In this document: positions 39,079 to 47,313 of the stretch, in pieces | Layout of the letters: every line of letters starts with the position of its first letter | Position numbering within the stretch: the stretch's first letter is position 1 | Source of the DNA: Tolypothrix sp. PCC 7712 | Lineage (GTDB): Bacteria; Cyanobacteriota; Cyanobacteriia; Cyanobacteriales; Nostocaceae | Reading direction: 5' to 3' | Length of the DNA: 64,000 bases | NCBI RefSeq assembly: GCF_025860405.1 | Contig: NZ_CP063785.1 | Coordinates: 2,232,001-2,296,000 of the forward strand | Position numbers and translations under genes: made by a program | Notes under the pieces: model-generated | Told to the model about the DNA's origin: nothing | Seen by the model: only the letters and a program-made list of their open reading frames with translations | Database searches by the model: none

Positions 39079-39414
39079 TCAAGCAATACCATAACCTGTA
39101 TATTCTCTTGCATAAACAGGCTGTAAGCCCAATACAATATCCTGCTTAGGTACACCCATTGCTACTAATTCATTAGCGAGCAATTTATCAGTCTGATTAC
39201 GCTGAATCCAGATTTTGCCATCTTTAATATCTAAATGCATCACGCAATTGTAGATGCGGCGATGTTTATCCCAGCCTACATTCAGAATTTGATAATGTTC
39301 GTTTTCCGTATCAAAAATTCTTTGTACTTCAATATCTTCATTGATTGGCGGTACTTTACTGTATTCGGTCAATAGTTCTTGAATACATTGACGATAAAAT
39401 GTTAATTTATCCAT
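39079..39414 (-). CDS. xisI: XisI family protein
   Basis: A 111-residue protein of the XisI family: YRQCIQELLTEYSKVPPINE, then FDTENEHYQILNVGWDKHRR, IYNCVMHLDIKDGKIWIQRN and the closing VLGLQPVYAREYTGYGIA. XisI is needed with XisH and XisF for excision of the fdxN element in Anabaena heterocysts, but many cyanobacteria carry numerous xisHI pairs away from any such element. It overlaps xisH by 13 bp. Confidence 0.92.
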   Translation of the reverse strand: MDKLTFYRQCIQELLTEYSKVPPINEDIEVQRIFDTENEHYQILNVGWDKHRRIYNCVMHLDIKDGKIWIQRNQTDKLLANELVAMGVPKQDIVLGLQPVYAREYTGYGIA

Positions 39415-39821
39415 TCCACTATTACCTCATCTACCGGGTCGTACACAATGAGCTTGACTTGATATTGTCTTACTGATGCTTGTGGTAAATCACGTTGAAA
39501 GAACGATTCATAAATCGCAATTGGGATGGCGAGATATAAAGTTCGCTCTTTTTCTCTTGTTTCTAAAACTAAACGATAATTCAAAAATTGACCCAATGCC
39601 AAATGAAAATCAAACAGTGCTGAGTCACTTAAAAAACTTTTAATTTCTACAGCTATCTTCTTTCCAGCTTTTTCTGCTGCTACTAACTGTTCTGCACCTA
39701 AATCAATTCTAACTTCATCTTTTTCACCAAACTCAATTCTTAAAGGGTCGTGTGTAATTACCCACTGCTCTTTCTGAAGGCTAGTTTTAACTGCTTCATG
39801 AAATCGGTCTTTGGCTGACAT
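39402..39821 (-). CDS. xisH: XisH family protein
   Basis: A 139-residue protein with a PD-(D/E)XK-like layout: EVRIDLGAEQLVAAEKAGKK, then IAVEIKSFLSDSALFDFHLA (the E-x-K motif is in AVEIKSF) and ALGQFLNYRLVLE. Members form a fixed pair with XisI. The nuclease-like fold suggests DNA cleavage, though XisH is classed as an excision-control factor. No excision element ends or xisF are seen in this window. Confidence 0.92.
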   Translation of the reverse strand: MSAKDRFHEAVKTSLQKEQWVITHDPLRIEFGEKDEVRIDLGAEQLVAAEKAGKKIAVEIKSFLSDSALFDFHLALGQFLNYRLVLETREKERTLYLAIPIAIYESFFQRDLPQASVRQYQVKLIVYDPVDEVIVEWIN

Positions 39822-40030
39822 TGATCCTCATACAATATGTAACTTGATTTTAAATGGCTGGCGTGTTCAAGAAATACCTAACTACAGATGATTTTGCCAA
39901 GTACTGCAAAGGACGCTTTGTAGCAAATCGCAAAAACTGCAACACTTATACACAGACCTAATGTAAAACTTAGGCTACGATATCCCCTATTCCTCTTGGT
40001 TCGTTACGTGGGGAGTAGTCCAGGTTAAAT

Positions 40031-41155
40031 ATGAGCATCATAGAAGATATCAAAACCCAAAGTACAGACAATCTAGTTTCTATTGCTGAACAATTCGCGC
40101 TTCAGGGTGAGGTGACAAGTGTTCAGGCTTTTGGTAGCGGTAATATTAATGACACTTTTTTAGTAACTAAAAATTCCTTAGAAAATCAGAATTTTGTTCT
40201 CCAACGTATTAATACACAAGTATTCCGCCAGCCACAACTGATTATGCGTAATATGTGTATTTTTACTGAGCATATTCGTCAAAGGTTAGAGCAAAAACCA
40301 CTTAACCGCCGTTGGGAAGTACCAAGTGTACTATTAACTAAAGATACACAAGACCATTGGCGGGATGCAGATGGTTCATTTTGGCGGGCGATTAGTTTTA
40401 TTGCAGGTTCGCAGTCTTTTGATACGATGGGCGATCGCTCTCAAGCTCCCGAAGTCGGCTATGCTTTGGGGATGTTCCATAATCTGATCAGCGATTTACC
40501 ACCAGAAAAACTCGCTGATACTTTAGAAGGCTTCCACATTACACCCCGCTACCTGCAACATTACAACGAGGTTTTGCCGAAAACCACTGTGAAGCCAACC
40601 CCAGAGGTAAATTATTGCTTGCAATTTGTGAGCGATCGCCAACTTTTTGCCAGTACTCTGGAAGATGCAAAAGCTGCGGGTAAGTTACCACTGCGGCTAA
40701 TGCATGGCGATCCGAAAATTAATAATGTGATGTTTGACACCGCAACTGGGCTTGCTGTCAGTGTCATTGATTTAGATACCGTCAAGCCGGGTTTAGTACA
40801 TTACGATATTGGCGACTGTTTGCGTTCTGGTTGCAATCCCGTTGGGGAAGAAACAGAAGATTGGGAAAGCGTGACTTTTGATACTGAGACTTGCCAAGGT
40901 ATATTGCAAGGTTATCTTGCTGTTGCTAAGGCGTTTATGACAGAAAATGACTATGCCTATATATATGATGCAATTCGTTTGATTGCTTTTGAATTAGGGT
41001 TGAGATTTTTTGCTGATTATTTAGCTGGGAATGTCTATTTTAAAGTGAAGTATCCAGAACATAATTTAGCGCGGGCGCTGGTGCAATTTGCGCTGACAAA
41101 AAGTATTGAATCTCAAGAAACAGCAATTCGCGCCATAATTGGGGATGTGAAATGA
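40031..41155 (+). CDS. Aminoglycoside phosphotransferase-fold kinase (sugar-kinase-like)
   Basis: A 374-residue kinase with the APH fold. The N-lobe has FGSGNINDTFLVTK and FVLQRINTQVFRQP; the catalytic loop is LRLMHGDPKINNVMFD (HGD..x..N) and the metal-binding motif is AVSVIDLDTVKPGLVHYDIG. The pattern VLQRIN..VF..P is typical of N-acetylhexosamine 1-kinase-like proteins rather than drug-resistance enzymes. The substrate is not known. It overlaps the next gene by 4 bp. Confidence 0.82.
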   Translation: MSIIEDIKTQSTDNLVSIAEQFALQGEVTSVQAFGSGNINDTFLVTKNSLENQNFVLQRINTQVFRQPQLIMRNMCIFTEHIRQRLEQKPLNRRWEVPSVLLTKDTQDHWRDADGSFWRAISFIAGSQSFDTMGDRSQAPEVGYALGMFHNLISDLPPEKLADTLEGFHITPRYLQHYNEVLPKTTVKPTPEVNYCLQFVSDRQLFASTLEDAKAAGKLPLRLMHGDPKINNVMFDTATGLAVSVIDLDTVKPGLVHYDIGDCLRSGCNPVGEETEDWESVTFDTETCQGILQGYLAVAKAFMTENDYAYIYDAIRLIAFELGLRFFADYLAGNVYFKVKYPEHNLARALVQFALTKSIESQETAIRAIIGDVK

Positions 41156-41703
41156 ATCATCAGTCATTTTCTCTGCAAACTTTTCCGGGTACTGAAAAAT
41201 TTCCCGATGTTAAAATTGCAGGTGATATCGCCCGTAATGGTAATAAATTGACTATTCAATATAGGCTGTTGGGGGATATTAAAAAAATTGCCATTACCCC
41301 ACCCTCAGCCACACCATTACGAAAGCACGGATTATGGCAAAATACTTGTTTTGAGTTCTTTATTGGTATTAATAATTCTCCCCAATATTGGGAATTTAAC
41401 CTGTCACCTAGTGGTGATTGGAATATTTACCGCTTTGATGATTATCGTCAAGGAATGGAAGAGGAAGCCGCTTTTTCCACACTTCCATTTATTGTGCAAC
41501 AGCAAACGGAGAGTGTAGAAATAAATTTAGATTTGGATTTGGATAAAATTATTGCCACAGAACAAGCCCTAGAAGTTGCAATTACCACTGTGATTAAAAC
41601 CCAAGATGGTGATGTAACTTATTGGGCTTTAACTCATCGAGGTGCTGAGGCTGATTTTCACCTGCGAGATAGTTTTATTTTGGAATTACCTGCGGCAAAT
41701 TAA
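41152..41703 (+). CDS. DOMON-like domain protein
   Basis: A 183-residue beta-sandwich protein: LTIQYRLLGDIKKIAI, KHGLWQNTCFEFFIGINNSP, YWEFNLSPSGDWNIYRFDDY, as in the DOMON-like family (relatives bind haem or sugars). It lacks a signal peptide, so it should be cytoplasmic. Its start overlaps the kinase stop (ATGA). A sugar-related role shared with the kinase is an inference. Confidence 0.82.
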   Translation: MNHQSFSLQTFPGTEKFPDVKIAGDIARNGNKLTIQYRLLGDIKKIAITPPSATPLRKHGLWQNTCFEFFIGINNSPQYWEFNLSPSGDWNIYRFDDYRQGMEEEAAFSTLPFIVQQQTESVEINLDLDLDKIIATEQALEVAITTVIKTQDGDVTYWALTHRGAEADFHLRDSFILELPAAN

Positions 41704-41706
41704 GCT

Positions 41707-41732
41707 GTAGGATGCGTTACAACGCATCCTAC
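41707..41732. terminator. 26-bp palindrome directly after the DOMON-like gene
   Basis: GTAGGATGCGTT, two bases, AACGCATCCTAC. It begins 4 bp after the stop codon. The same palindrome stands 3 bp after the mnhB stop codon (42219-42244) and at 47471-47496. It is a dispersed repeat that may end transcription here. Confidence 0.6.
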
Positions 41733-41799
41733 TTTAATTGCACTGCTCTACTTATAACAATTTAAATAATGTTTGCTACACATTAATATATTCTAGAGG

Positions 41800-42157
41800 G
41801 CAAGGTAATGCCTATTGGTGTCAACTTAACGTGAAACTCGCTCTTGTGCAAGGTTTCGCCCTCACCCCCAGCCCCTCTCCCGCAGGGAGAAGGGAGCAAG
41901 AGATTTAGTTCTCCTTCTCCTGGGGGAGAAGGGGTTAGGGACTTCCAAATAAAAAAATATCCCAGTATTTATTGTGGGGTGGACATCTTGTCCGCCCAGT
42001 TTATGTGGCGGGCAAGATGCCCGCCCCACAAGATGGAATAATTTATTTCTTGAAAATCCCTTAGGGGATGAGGGCACGAGGTATTTGTACAACGCCCGTC
42101 CTATATAGCTTTTAGCTTAAGTTGACACGTATGGGTAATGCCTTGCCCCTACAATTT
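41800..42157. repeat. ~232-bp palindromic repeat, copy A, split by a MITE
   Basis: The ends are near-inverted: GGGCAAGGTAATGCC... GTGTCAACTTAA on the left and ...AAGTTGACACG... GGTAATGCCTTGCCC on the right. The core has CCCCAGCCCCTCTCCC/GGGAGAAGG arms. Without the nested 123-bp MITE and its 3-bp duplication the length is about 232 bp, the same as copy B at 51180-51411. It carries no gene. Confidence 0.8.
41938..42060. mobile_element. 123-bp MITE, copy 1, nested in repeat copy A
   Basis: The element starts GGGACTTCCAAATAA and ends TTATTTCTTGAAAATCCC, flanked by TTA at 41935-41937 and 42061-42063. Removing it and one TTA restores GAAGGGGTTAGGGGATGAGG, the uninterrupted sequence present in copy B at about 51315. 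The inside has an inverted pair (GTGGGGTGGACATCTTGTCC / GGCGGGCAAGATGCCC). It is identical to copy 2 (47314-47436, opposite strand) except for two bases at one end. Confidence 0.9.
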
Positions 42158-42218
42158 GTTGCATTCTTTTTTCAAATTGGTATTACAACAATTGTTCCGT
42201 TACCAATGACAAATGATA

Positions 42219-42244
42219 GTAGGATGCGTTACAACGCATCCTAC
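42219..42244 (-). terminator. 26-bp palindrome directly after the mrp operon
   Basis: GTAGGATGCGTT, two bases, AACGCATCCTAC, beginning 3 bp after the mnhB stop codon. It is the same palindrome as after the DOMON-like gene that approaches from the other side. Confidence 0.6.
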
Positions 42245-42247
42245 AAA

Positions 42248-42913
42248 TCACAACAATCCGCGATAGCGAATAAATACCAAAATCGCCGCCCAAGAACCCA
42301 AAGCTACTTTAATCGCAACTAGGATATTGAGAATAGGTATAATTCCGCCGCTAAAAAGTGCGCCCATTTCTCCGTGAGGTAATTCATAACCTGACAAAGT
42401 GATTACCGCCAGCACAATGAAAATTAGCACTGAAACTTTTTCCCATATAGCAGCGTGCCAGCGTTGGTAAATTGCTTGCATCCACTCTGGGGATGAGGTA
42501 ATTGCTATAAGTCCGATCGCAGTTCCTCCGGCTACACCAGCTGCAAAACCACCACCTGGTGTCAAATGTCCGCGAATGGCTAACTCGATGCTTACTAGTG
42601 AGGTAATTGTGGCACCTAAACGCGCTAGCACAATTGAGGGTTTATCAGTGAAATTATAAATGGCGCAGGATGGTCTTTCGTTCGCCAACAGATAATAAGC
42701 GCCCATGATGGCGATTGTAAATACTATGACCTCGAAAATCGTGTCATAAAGCCGATTGCGGAGAATAATGACTGTTACCGCATTGGGGATACCACCATCT
42801 TTAACAATCGATTCCACAATTGAGAAATCTGGAAGTTGTGGTGCAGGATTGGGTAAGACAATCATTTTGATATACAGCGCTACCCCGGCGGCGATGTAAA
42901 TCCATTTCATCAT
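42248..42913 (-). CDS. mnhB: Na+/H+ antiporter subunit B (MnhB/MrpB)
   Basis: A 221-residue protein with six to seven membrane helices. After an N-terminal part with GIPNAVTVIILRNRLYDTIF it shows the MnhB domain: SIVLARLGATITSLVSIELA, then GHLTPGGGFAAGVAGGTAIG and ELPHGEMGALFSGGIIPILN. It is the last gene of the mrp operon; the start ATG overlaps the stop of the preceding gene. Two adjacent ATG codons compete for the start. Confidence 0.9.
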   Translation of the reverse strand: MMKWIYIAAGVALYIKMIVLPNPAPQLPDFSIVESIVKDGGIPNAVTVIILRNRLYDTIFEVIVFTIAIMGAYYLLANERPSCAIYNFTDKPSIVLARLGATITSLVSIELAIRGHLTPGGGFAAGVAGGTAIGLIAITSSPEWMQAIYQRWHAAIWEKVSVLIFIVLAVITLSGYELPHGEMGALFSGGIIPILNILVAIKVALGSWAAILVFIRYRGLL

Positions 42914-43479
42914 GATTTATGTTCCTCCCCTAACTCTGGTGTATTTACATAGGTGAGGCTGGTTGTTGGTGATGAAAGTTCGCTTTGCATGATGTCATAA
43001 ACTCGTTTTACCCTCACAGCAGTGTGATAGGCCAAGTTTTCATCATTTTGTTCGAGTTTGCTACAGCTAGCATGAACTTCTTTATCTAGCAGCGCCCGTT
43101 CTAAAGCTTGTTGGTTTGGGTAGGGAACGAGTTCTAGGCGCATGTGGCGTTTGCTAAAAATTCTGCGTAACTCGTCCGTAATTTGCCCAAAATGGCTGTC
43201 TGGTAAAGCATCGCCATCTTGGATGATACCGAGACGCATGACTAGGGATGAACGGACGGCGATCGCATACAGTGTAATCGCCAGCATTGTACCTACTAAT
43301 GCTTCAGTTAAAGCTACATCGGCAGCGCCTAAAAGCACATATAATAATGCTGCTATGGCTCCTAGTATTCCTCGCATTACTAAGGCACTGTAGGGATTGA
43401 CTTGCATGATCAGCATACAAGCAGACATGGGCAGCAAGGCAGTGATGAAATAGATAAACAAATCGTATTTAGTCATCAT
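42910..43479 (-). CDS. MrpA C-terminal-type subunit (DUF4040), short cyanobacterial form
   Basis: A 189-residue membrane protein. ILGAIAALLYVLLGAADVAL followed by TEALVGTMLAITLYAIAVRS is the DUF4040/MbhD pattern that forms the C-terminal part of MrpA in other bacteria. The long N-terminal ion-channel part of MrpA is missing, as is usual in cyanobacterial mrp operons. A soluble tail (PNQQALERALLDKEVHASCS and on) follows. The ATG at 43479 lies inside the end of mnhG; the frame is open further upstream but within that gene. Confidence 0.85.
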   Translation of the reverse strand: MMTKYDLFIYFITALLPMSACMLIMQVNPYSALVMRGILGAIAALLYVLLGAADVALTEALVGTMLAITLYAIAVRSSLVMRLGIIQDGDALPDSHFGQITDELRRIFSKRHMRLELVPYPNQQALERALLDKEVHASCSKLEQNDENLAYHTAVRVKRVYDIMQSELSSPTTSLTYVNTPELGEEHKS

Positions 43480-43747
43480 TACCTCCACTTGTAGAACAGT
43501 AAGCCAACACGTAACCCAGCATTGTGTTCCAGATTGCCAAGCAAATAATGCCAAGAATCAGCAAAGGCCATTCCCTGGGTATTTTCAGCAGCAAACCAAA
43601 GACGATACTCATCGAACCCAGGGTGTCGGAAACTGAAAGAGTATGCAGCTTGAATAAAAGCGATCGCTTTCCCAAAAGAAATGATGTTCCCCAAAACCAG
43701 AAGCAAATACCGATAATTATGCAGGTATAACTTAGAACTGTAATCAT
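43469..43747 (-). CDS. mnhG: Na+/H+ antiporter subunit G (MnhG/MrpG)
   Basis: A 92-residue protein with three membrane helices: ITVLSYTCIIIGICFWFWGT, then LLFKLHTLSVSDTLGSMSIV (the RLH.LS..DTLG pattern of MrpG) and WPLLILGIICLAIWNTMLGY. It overlaps mnhF at its start and the MrpA-like gene at its end, as in a tight operon. Confidence 0.9.
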   Translation of the reverse strand: MITVLSYTCIIIGICFWFWGTSFLLGKRSLLFKLHTLSVSDTLGSMSIVFGLLLKIPREWPLLILGIICLAIWNTMLGYVLAYCSTSGGNDD

Positions 43748-43995
43748 ACATCACCCATGCGTTTTAGTACATTTGCTAGCAGCATTAACGCCGCATTCCC
43801 CACACTCAGGATGATCACCCCAACAATGCCAATCATCCAGTCATCACGTAAGACTGAGGCAACCAAAATCATCACGGAAGCTTTAGAGGAGATACTGGCA
43901 AATGCCAACATTTTTTGCCAAACGTGATCGTTTCTCCATGCTTCGTAGATGGGTATAAGTAAAGCCAAAATCATGGCAATTACTATCAGGTTCAT
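43744..43995 (-). CDS. mnhF: Na+/H+ antiporter subunit F (MnhF/MrpF)
   Basis: An 83-residue protein with three helices: MNLIVIAMILALLIPIYEAW, KASVMILVASVLRDDWMIGI, GVIILSVGNAALMLLANVLK. The size and helix pattern fit MrpF. It starts on the last base of the mnhE stop codon region (TGATG) and overlaps mnhG by 4 bp. Confidence 0.87.
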   Translation of the reverse strand: MNLIVIAMILALLIPIYEAWRNDHVWQKMLAFASISSKASVMILVASVLRDDWMIGIVGVIILSVGNAALMLLANVLKRMGDV

Positions 43996-44381
43996 CAGGC
44001 TTTCCTCCGTTGAATCCGGTGGACTTCATACCAGCCATCTTCGTGATATTTCACGACAATGGTTTTGGGTGTAAAGGTAATAATGAAAATATCTAAAAAG
44101 ATGAGTCCGGGTGTTCTTCTGGCGGGAACACGTTCCATGACAATTTCTTCTTCTGTATGGGGTTGGAAAATGATTTGCAATGCTTCGATATAGGCGGTGG
44201 GTATTGCTTTTAATCCTTGCCACAAAGCCCGCAGCCAATCTTTTAATTTTTCTCGTGATTGGTGATTGTGTGGCAATAACAGGGCAATACTGACACCGAT
44301 GATGATATTTGCCACAGTAAAATTAGCGGTGAGCAGGAACCAAATAGCCAGCCGCAATAATATATTTAGATATCCAGTCAT
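43995..44381 (-). CDS. mnhE: Na+/H+ antiporter subunit E (MnhE/MrpE)
   Basis: A 128-residue protein with two helices near the N-terminus and a cytoplasmic part: IWFLLTANFTVANIIIGVSI, then ERVPARRTPGLIFLDIFIIT and FTPKTIVVKYHEDGWYEVHR, the MrpE pattern (TPGT..... plus final HxI). The frame is open 28 codons upstream, but those are CAAAATCC-type repeats; the ATG at 44381 gives the usual length. Confidence 0.9.
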   Translation of the reverse strand: MTGYLNILLRLAIWFLLTANFTVANIIIGVSIALLLPHNHQSREKLKDWLRALWQGLKAIPTAYIEALQIIFQPHTEEEIVMERVPARRTPGLIFLDIFIITFTPKTIVVKYHEDGWYEVHRIQRRKA

Positions 44382-44512
44382 ACAATTTTGGATTTTAGAT
44401 TTTGGATTTTGGATTGAGTTAAGAGATGAATTTGGGTGTTTGTAATCAGAAATTGTTAAATTCAAAAAACTTGTTTTCTATGCTTGAATTTTGCATTAAA
44501 AATGCACAAAAA

Positions 44513-45955
44513 TTATGGAAATACCATCCAGAAAAGTAGTACTAACATCAGACTCATAAAACCGATGAGATGCTCAAATTGCTCAAGTAACCGGGGTAGC
44601 TTGACTGATAATCTTTGCACTATGAAAAAATAGACAAGCCAGCCAATAGCGATGGTTACAAGTGGTTTGATGATATTCGCAACTGTATAAGCATCATAAT
44701 AGGCAACATTGGCGACAATTAGCCCAACAATTAACAGGATTACCCCAGGCCAAAAACCGGGTTTGACTTCTCCTGTACCACCTCGGGGTAAAAAGATGAA
44801 TTTGGCAAAAGATATTGCAGTTCCCAAAGCTGCGACATTCATGGCGATAACTTGCCAAGGTGCGAGATTTTTCATTGTCAAAACTTTTGCCCCAAACCCA
44901 GATAATAAGGGAAAGCCGGATATTGAGAAGCTAGCAATAACAAGGGCAATCCAAATAGCAGTATTGATGGGCTTGTGTTGCAGTTCTTTGAAGTTGCGGC
45001 TGGGTAAAGCACCTGCAATCAAAAACAGTGCGGATTTGACTAAGCCATGTGTCAGCGCATAAAAACCCCCAACTGCTGGTGCAGCTAAGATGAAACCTAA
45101 CTGGGAAATAGTGTGAAACGCCAGCATCCGCTTAGTATCTTTCTCAAACATGGCGTAGAAAACTCCTAAAAGTGCTGTTCCTACACCAAAAATTCTGATG
45201 ATGGGGTCAATTTCATCTAAAGCCAGCGCACACCTGACTAGAGGATAAACTCCGGTTTTAACAACGACTCCTGAAAGTAAGGCTGAGACTGGAGTTTCTG
45301 ATTCCGAGTGTGTCAGGGGTAGCCATAACCCCGATACAAACACCCCGCCTTTGACTAGTAATCCCAAACCAATCAAAGCAAAAGCTTCTGGTGGCGAACC
45401 AAGTAAAGCCGAGAAAGCAAAGGAATGATTTGTTTGATAAGCCAGTACCGCACCGACCAAGTAAAATAACATGGCGACATTGCTAATAAACAAATAGCGC
45501 AAAGCCACCCAAATTGACCTATCAGTGCGGGGATAAGCTATTAAGAGAAAGGCAGCAATGCCACTGACCTCTAACGCCACATATAAACTGATAAAATCTG
45601 CACAGGCAAAAGCAGCATTAACGCTACCATGTAACATCAAGGTTTGAGCGTAAAAAAAAGCTGTCTTATCGCTTTGCCAACAGTAAAGAATGACCGCAGT
45701 TGTTACTAGGGCATTTGTTAGGATAAAGTAAGCTGTCAATTCATCCAGTGTTAAAGTCACACCGAAGTTATCCAGCAATTTTAATTCTAGTGGCGATCGC
45801 TGCCAAAATAACTGCGCTGCATATCCAGCCGAAGCTAAACCCATAGCTAACGCCAGGTATTTGTCCAGCTTGGGTAGTAAATAAATGACGAACCCCACCA
45901 AAAATGGTAGTGTAATCCAGGCGAGTGTAATGGTAGTCAAGTCGCTTCGCTCCAA
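44513..45955 (-). CDS. mnhD: Na+/H+ antiporter subunit D (MnhD/MrpD, NADH-quinone oxidoreductase M-like)
   Basis: A 480-residue protein with about 14 helices, of the proton-translocating family shared with complex I. It has ACADFISLYVALEVSGIAAF (with the conserved Glu), GLLVKGGVFVSGLWLPLTHS (with the Lys), ALLSGVVVKTGVYPLVRCAL, and KRMLAFHTISQLGFILAAPA. It is the main ion-pumping subunit of the complex. About 130 bp of repeat sequence separates it from mnhE. Confidence 0.93.
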   Translation of the reverse strand: MERSDLTTITLAWITLPFLVGFVIYLLPKLDKYLALAMGLASAGYAAQLFWQRSPLELKLLDNFGVTLTLDELTAYFILTNALVTTAVILYCWQSDKTAFFYAQTLMLHGSVNAAFACADFISLYVALEVSGIAAFLLIAYPRTDRSIWVALRYLFISNVAMLFYLVGAVLAYQTNHSFAFSALLGSPPEAFALIGLGLLVKGGVFVSGLWLPLTHSESETPVSALLSGVVVKTGVYPLVRCALALDEIDPIIRIFGVGTALLGVFYAMFEKDTKRMLAFHTISQLGFILAAPAVGGFYALTHGLVKSALFLIAGALPSRNFKELQHKPINTAIWIALVIASFSISGFPLLSGFGAKVLTMKNLAPWQVIAMNVAALGTAISFAKFIFLPRGGTGEVKPGFWPGVILLIVGLIVANVAYYDAYTVANIIKPLVTIAIGWLVYFFIVQRLSVKLPRLLEQFEHLIGFMSLMLVLLFWMVFP

Positions 45956-46158
45956 TTCAAAATTAAAAATTCGTCTTGAAAAGTTTGCTCAAGTCGGGAA
46001 ACCCGCCCACGCAACTTTTGTCTTCGACACGCTACGCGAACGCAAAATTCAAAATTAAAGACAATTAGCGGGGGCTTGAAACCCAAAATTAATTAATTCA
46101 AAATTATTTTTATTATTTATTTTGAATTTTGCACTTTGCATTTTGAATTCAAAAAAGG

Positions 46159-46503
46159 TCATGGCGTATTGTTCTTCTCGATTTCACTGCTTTCCAAGGT
46201 GGGATTATCCCGTGACAATTTCATGACACCGACTAGCATTAAAGCTTGAATCGAAAAGCCGATGACAATCGCCGTCAAGATGACAGCCTGGGGAACTGGA
46301 TCGGCAAAAGCGCCTTTGTTAACAGTTGATAAAATTGGCGTAAATAAGCCTTCCCGTGACGCAATAAGCACGTAATAGGCAATCACTCCCGTACTCATGA
46401 CATCCATTGAGACGATTTTCATCACCAGATTTTTCTTGAGAATAATGCCAAAAAATCCGCATAATATAGTGGCGAATACACTTGCTTCTAATACAGGAAT
46501 CAT
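46159..46503 (-). CDS. mnhC: Na+/H+ antiporter subunit C (MnhC/MrpC, NuoK-like)
   Basis: A 114-residue protein with three helices: TILCGFFGIILKKNLVMKIV, MDVMSTGVIAYYVLIASREG, then DPVPQAVILTAIVIGFSIQA (the DP.PQALVLTAIVIG pattern of NuoK/MrpC). It is the first gene of the mrp operon. Its start codon lies 6 bp from the end of a 139-bp MITE-like element, whose end supplies a GGAG sequence 11 bases before the ATG. A spacer of 200 bp of repeats separates it from mnhD. Confidence 0.92.
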   Translation of the reverse strand: MIPVLEASVFATILCGFFGIILKKNLVMKIVSMDVMSTGVIAYYVLIASREGLFTPILSTVNKGAFADPVPQAVILTAIVIGFSIQALMLVGVMKLSRDNPTLESSEIEKNNTP

Positions 46504-46509
46504 CTGTAA

Positions 46510-46648
46510 GGGAACTCCAAAAAATAAATTATTCCGTTTAAATCGTTGACTGTTGACTGTTGACTGTTGACTGTTGACGGTTCACAGTTAACAGTCAACG
46601 GTCAACCGTGAACAATAACAATGGAATGTTTTTTTACTTGGAAGTCCC
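46510..46648. mobile_element. 139-bp MITE relative next to the mnhC start
   Basis: The ends are GGGAACTCCAAAAAATAAA and TTTTTACTTGGAAGTCCC, flanked by TAA at 46507-46509 and 46649-46651. The outer about 25 bp on each side match the 123-bp MITE; the middle is different and has GTTGACTG heptamer-like repeats (46545-46577) and a GACGGTTCACAGTTAACAGT palindrome zone. It lies directly before the mrp operon. Confidence 0.75.
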
Positions 46649-46651
46649 TAA

Positions 46652-47107
46652 AGTAAGGGTTAACCTTGATTAATTTTGCAGAAATATGCTGATAAGTAGA
46701 AAAGCAAAATATAGAAGACAATTACAGTCTTTTACTCAAGAAAAAACTTCAAGAGTTTTAGCACGTTAGAGATACTAACGCTTCATTTGCCAGGAAATCT
46801 TGTTTTTGATTTTGCTTGACTACTTACTATGAAAAAAAGCTTTAACCATAATCAGGACATGCAAATTCTAGGACATCCTTGATATCAGGTAATTTCCCCA
46901 ACCTCTGATGACAAGAAACGGAGTTCTTGTTTTTCTTTGGGATTGAACAAATTTGGAGAATGTTCTGAACACACCCATGATTTTTGACACTAGGCTTTAG
47001 TGTTTTTAATAATTTGACACGGTTATTAACTCAACAATATGTCGTTTGTGGTACTCAAAGCAAGAATTTGGCATCAGTAGTCCTTATGGACTGCATACAT
47101 TAAGACA
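46652..47107. other. Intergenic region upstream of the mrp operon, one hairpin, no gene
   Basis: This part should hold the mrp promoter if transcription crosses the MITE. No frame is credible. The only marked structure is the hairpin at 46911-46930 followed by a T-rich stretch. Confidence 0.4.
46911..46938 (+). terminator. Hairpin with T-tract in an intergenic region, possible small RNA end
   Basis: A perfect 7-bp stem ACAAGAA / TTCTTGT with loop ACGGAG, followed by TTTTCTTT. No gene ends upstream on this strand within 400 bp, so it could close a small RNA, or be a dispersed palindrome. No RNA family was recognised. Confidence 0.4.
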
Positions 47108-47147
47108 ATGATTCGCTATGAGGAATACTTGTCGGTTAAGGGAAAAA

Positions 47148-47235
47148 GGGGAATGGGGAATGGGGAATGGGGAATGGGGAATGGGGAATGGGGAATGGGG
47201 AATGGGGAATGGGGAATGGGGAATGGGGAATGGGA
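47148..47235. repeat. Heptanucleotide satellite GGGGAAT, about 12 units
   Basis: A nearly perfect run of GGGGAAT. The frames that cross it (for example a 62-codon one at 47108) only encode repeats and are not counted as genes. A shorter run of the same heptamer is at 58158-58182. Confidence 0.92.
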
Positions 47236-47313
47236 AATAAAAAACCTTGAACCCCTAACCTTGAACCTTTTACCCTTGAAGCGGCTGGGAACGTAAAAGC
47301 GTAGGATGCGTTA

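Noticed and set aside
40031..41155. Aminoglycoside resistance gene
   Set aside because: The fold is shared, but the N-lobe pattern (VLQRIN..VF) and operon with a DOMON-like gene point to sugar-type kinases.
43479..43754. 91-codon minus-strand frame overlapping mnhG
   Set aside because: It is an out-of-phase shadow; the mnhG frame has the family motifs.
47148..47235. Protein-coding frames over the GGGGAAT satellite (both strands)
   Set aside because: The frames exist only because the heptamer lacks stop codons; there is no ribosome-binding site and no homologue-like sequence.
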